Shown here in pieces: positions 14,861-16,764 of a DNA stretch of 16,764 nucleotides. Under the pieces are notes generated by a model that was given only the letters and a program-made list of their open reading frames with translations, did no database searches and was not told the origin of the DNA. Both the position numbers and the translations under genes were made by a program. Source of the DNA: an uncultured Eubacteriales bacterium (GTDB lineage: Bacteria; Bacillota; Clostridia; Oscillospirales; CAG-382). The stretch is taken from positions 1 through 16,764 of the forward strand of contig CAKSDR010000026.1 in assembly GCA_934446095.1 (NCBI GenBank). The letters are read 5' to 3'. Positions within the stretch are counted from its first letter, which is position 1. The number at the start of each line of letters is the position of its first letter.

Positions 14861-16045
14861 TTAATGGTGGAACAGCCTTGTTCCGGTAAATGCCATTGCA
14901 ATGTTGAATTTATTGCAGGTTTCGATTACATTATCGTCCCTTATCGAGCCTCCGGGAGACGCAATATACGAAACTCCGCTTTTTGCCGCCCTTTCTATAT
15001 TGTCGCCGAACGGGAAAAAGGCGTCCGAACCCAAAGATATACCCTTTATTCCGGATAAATATTCGCTTTTTTCTTCTTCGGTAAACTTTTCGGGCCTGAA
15101 TTTGAACAATGTCTGCCAAACTCCGTCCGCAAGTATACTGTCGCTGTCACCCGATATGTAAACGTCAATCGCATTGTCCTTTTCAGGTCTTTTTATATCA
15201 GGCAAAAAAGGTAAAAGCAAAACTTTTTCGCTCTGCCGAAGCTGCCATATATCCGCCTTGTTTCCGGCAAGTCTTGTGCAATGTATTCGCGACTGCTGCC
15301 CTGCGCCTACCCCGATTGCCTGTCCGTCATATGCATAGCAAACCGAGTTCGATTGGGTATATTTAAGCGTTATAAGTGAAATTATAAGGTCGCGCACCGC
15401 ATTTTCGGGTATGTTCTTGTTCTCCGTAACCACATTTTTAAGCATATTTTCATCAATTTTTATATTGTTTCTTTCCTGCAAAAATGTAATTCCGAAAACC
15501 TGTTTTTCTTCCTGCAACTGCGGTATGTAATCCTTATCGATTTTTATTATATTGTATCCTCCCTTTCTCTTTCCCTTTAATATTTCAAGAGCCTCGGGTT
15601 CATACCCGGGAGCGATAATTCCGTCGGATACCTCCCTTGCGATAAGTTTTGCGCATGTAACATCGCATATATCAGAAAGTGCGATAAAATCCCCAAAAGA
15701 ACTCATTCTGTCAGTGCCTCTTGCGCGTGCATACGCGCTTGCAATTTCTGACGAATCAAGTCCTTCTATATCATCGACAAAACATGCTTTTTTAAGTCTT
15801 TCGGGAAGTTTTAAGCCAACCGACGCAGAAGTCGGGCTTACGTGCTTGAAAGACGCGGCGCTTGCCATACCTGTCGCCTGCTTTATCTCGCTTACAAGCT
15901 GCCACGCATTAAAAGCATCAAGAAAATTTATATATCCCGGCCTGCCATTTAAGATTTCTATAGGAAGATCGCTTCCGTCCCTCATGTATATTTTAGCATT
16001 TTTTTGATTAGGATTGCAACCATATTTTAAATTAAATTCTTTCAT
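14861..16045 (-). CDS. purH: AICAR formyltransferase, stand-alone (no IMP cyclohydrolase domain)
   Basis: A 394-residue protein corresponding only to the C-terminal formyltransferase part of bifunctional PurH; the N-terminal MGS-like cyclohydrolase domain is absent. It transfers a formyl group from 10-formyl-THF to AICAR, giving FAICAR. Visible motifs: KYGCNPNQK (7-15), SFKHVSPTSASVG with the catalytic Lys67-His68 pair, and VGAGQQSRIHCTRLAGNKA. The C-terminal segment SLGSDAFFPFGDNIERAAK and YIASPGGSIRDD...AMAFTGTRLFHH is the conserved ending. The start is the ATG at 16045, with AAAAGGTG immediately upstream overlapping the stop of the preceding cyclohydrolase gene. The symbol purH is used for the activity only. 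The cyclohydrolase half of PurH is evidently supplied by the adjacent upstream gene, and the formyl donor by fhs in the same operon. Confidence 0.95.
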   Translation of the reverse strand: MKEFNLKYGCNPNQKNAKIYMRDGSDLPIEILNGRPGYINFLDAFNAWQLVSEIKQATGMASAASFKHVSPTSASVGLKLPERLKKACFVDDIEGLDSSEIASAYARARGTDRMSSFGDFIALSDICDVTCAKLIAREVSDGIIAPGYEPEALEILKGKRKGGYNIIKIDKDYIPQLQEEKQVFGITFLQERNNIKIDENMLKNVVTENKNIPENAVRDLIISLITLKYTQSNSVCYAYDGQAIGVGAGQQSRIHCTRLAGNKADIWQLRQSEKVLLLPFLPDIKRPEKDNAIDVYISGDSDSILADGVWQTLFKFRPEKFTEEEKSEYLSGIKGISLGSDAFFPFGDNIERAAKSGVSYIASPGGSIRDDNVIETCNKFNIAMAFTGTRLFHH

Positions 16046-16049
16046 CTTA

Positions 16050-16764
16050 TCACCTTTTATTTTTATTTATAAGCCTGAAATCATATTTCCCGTTTTCAAC
16101 ATCGGTATATCTTACATAAAGTGAAATTTTGTTGTTAAAATCAAGACTGTTCCATATCGTATCCGCAAAGACATCGATATTATTCATCATTTCTATTCTT
16201 TCAGGCTCGCCTGCAAAAGACGGAATAGGATTCCCGTCGCATTTATAAGTATGTATAAAATGTCCGAGCCCTAATACCGGAGAATAGCGGAATGTATATC
16301 TTGAACATGCATTTTCCATAGCACTCTCGCTTTTAAGTATGCTGAAAGCATACTCGAAATTTCCGCTGTCAAATGACATAAGAAGACTTATTCTCGGAGT
16401 AAAATTCGGGCTGTCGGGTTCAAAAGTTCTCGTTTTTAAAGCGTCGTCAAAAGTTTTTCCCGCTTTTAAAAAATCATATATCGTGTCTGTCTGATCTCCG
16501 TTCGTAACAATAAGTTTATTTTCAAACCGCCTTACCGCACGGTAAATGATAAGGGATGGGTCGGCAACCTTTTCTTCATCGAAAGGCTTTGTAAAAACCT
16601 CGCCGTTTTCAATTTCAAAAATCCTGTTGCGGCTGTTTTCGCTTCTTCCCATTATAAAATATGCGCATACCGCGTATTTCCCGTCCGGACTTGGTCCGGA
16701 TATTATTCCTCTTCCGGGATAGGAATTACCTTTCAGAATCGTTTCGATTTTGCAAATATTATAC
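16050..16764 (-). CDS. purO: IMP cyclohydrolase, PurO-type (5' end outside window)
   Basis: The frame is open to the right edge, so the start codon is outside; the ATG at 16652-16650 is internal, since 37 further codons upstream read KGNSYPGRGII and SPDGKYAVCAYFI and fit the family N-terminus. About 238 codons are visible. The sequence matches the archaeal-type IMP cyclohydrolase family (PurO; Ntn-hydrolase-like fold in the Methanothermobacter protein): YPGRGII near the start, MGRSENSRNRIF, TNGDQTDTIYDFL, FTPRISLLM and GLGHFIHTYKCDGNPIPSFAGEP. It cyclises FAICAR to IMP, the last step of the pathway. The stop codon lies 4 bp before the AICAR formyltransferase start and overlaps its ribosome binding site, so the two are probably co-translated. 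Upstream purine genes or a control region may lie to the right of the window. Confidence 0.92.
   Translation of the reverse strand, partial: YNICKIETILKGNSYPGRGIISGPSPDGKYAVCAYFIMGRSENSRNRIFEIENGEVFTKPFDEEKVADPSLIIYRAVRRFENKLIVTNGDQTDTIYDFLKAGKTFDDALKTRTFEPDSPNFTPRISLLMSFDSGNFEYAFSILKSESAMENACSRYTFRYSPVLGLGHFIHTYKCDGNPIPSFAGEPERIEMMNNIDVFADTIWNSLDFNNKISLYVRYTDVENGKYDFRLINKNKR

Noticed and set aside
1..16764. Mobile elements, CRISPR arrays, tRNA or rRNA genes, defence systems.
   Set aside because: No transposase, integrase, terminal inverted repeats, spaced direct repeats or RNA-gene signatures were found; the window is mostly housekeeping metabolism.

Overview
The window looks like a chromosomal segment of a low-GC, endospore-forming Clostridia-type Firmicute. 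The evidence is the sporulation gene yunB, a SigH-like sigma factor, an SLH-domain surface protein, strong GGAGG-type ribosome binding sites, sigma-A-like promoters and a clostridial-style purine operon. The genus cannot be fixed from the sequence alone.

Layout. (1) 1-1206, plus strand: the 3' part of a cell-surface protein with InlB-like repeats and three SLH domains, followed by a hairpin terminator. (2) 1363-3495, minus strand: mgtE (magnesium transporter) followed by yunB (sporulation), probably one transcript from an extended -10 promoter near 3600. (3) 3620-3790: a very AT-rich divergent control region. (4) 3872-4865, plus strand: a SigH-like sigma factor behind a near-consensus promoter, then a small double zinc-ribbon protein preceded by a foldable leader. 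(5) 4866-5420: a 555-bp convergent intergenic block with two strong bidirectional terminators. Between them lies an unexplained, comparatively GC-rich, structured segment that may be a small RNA or tiny gene. (6) 5421-16764, minus strand: a tightly packed operon entered from beyond the right edge, in the order purO-like IMP cyclohydrolase (5'-truncated by the window), stand-alone AICAR formyltransferase, glyA, purD, purL, guaB, fhs. Gaps are 4, 24, 33, 0, 15 and 11 bp.

How the operon fits together. PurD and PurL catalyse early steps of IMP synthesis. The AICAR formyltransferase and the PurO-type cyclohydrolase do the last two steps, replacing the usual bifunctional PurH. GlyA (serine to glycine plus methylene-THF) and Fhs (formate to 10-formyl-THF) supply glycine for PurD and one-carbon units for the formyltransferase. 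GuaB draws IMP to XMP for GMP. PurF, PurN, PurM, PurE, PurC and PurB are not in the window; any operon promoter or riboswitch would lie further right.

Most noteworthy: the split PurH replacement; a guaB that, compared from memory, closely resembles the protozoan Tritrichomonas foetus enzyme, including the residues tied to weak mycophenolic acid binding; the structured leader before the zinc-ribbon gene; and the structured segment between the two terminators. I found no mobile element, CRISPR array, tRNA or rRNA. I see no clear defence-type system.
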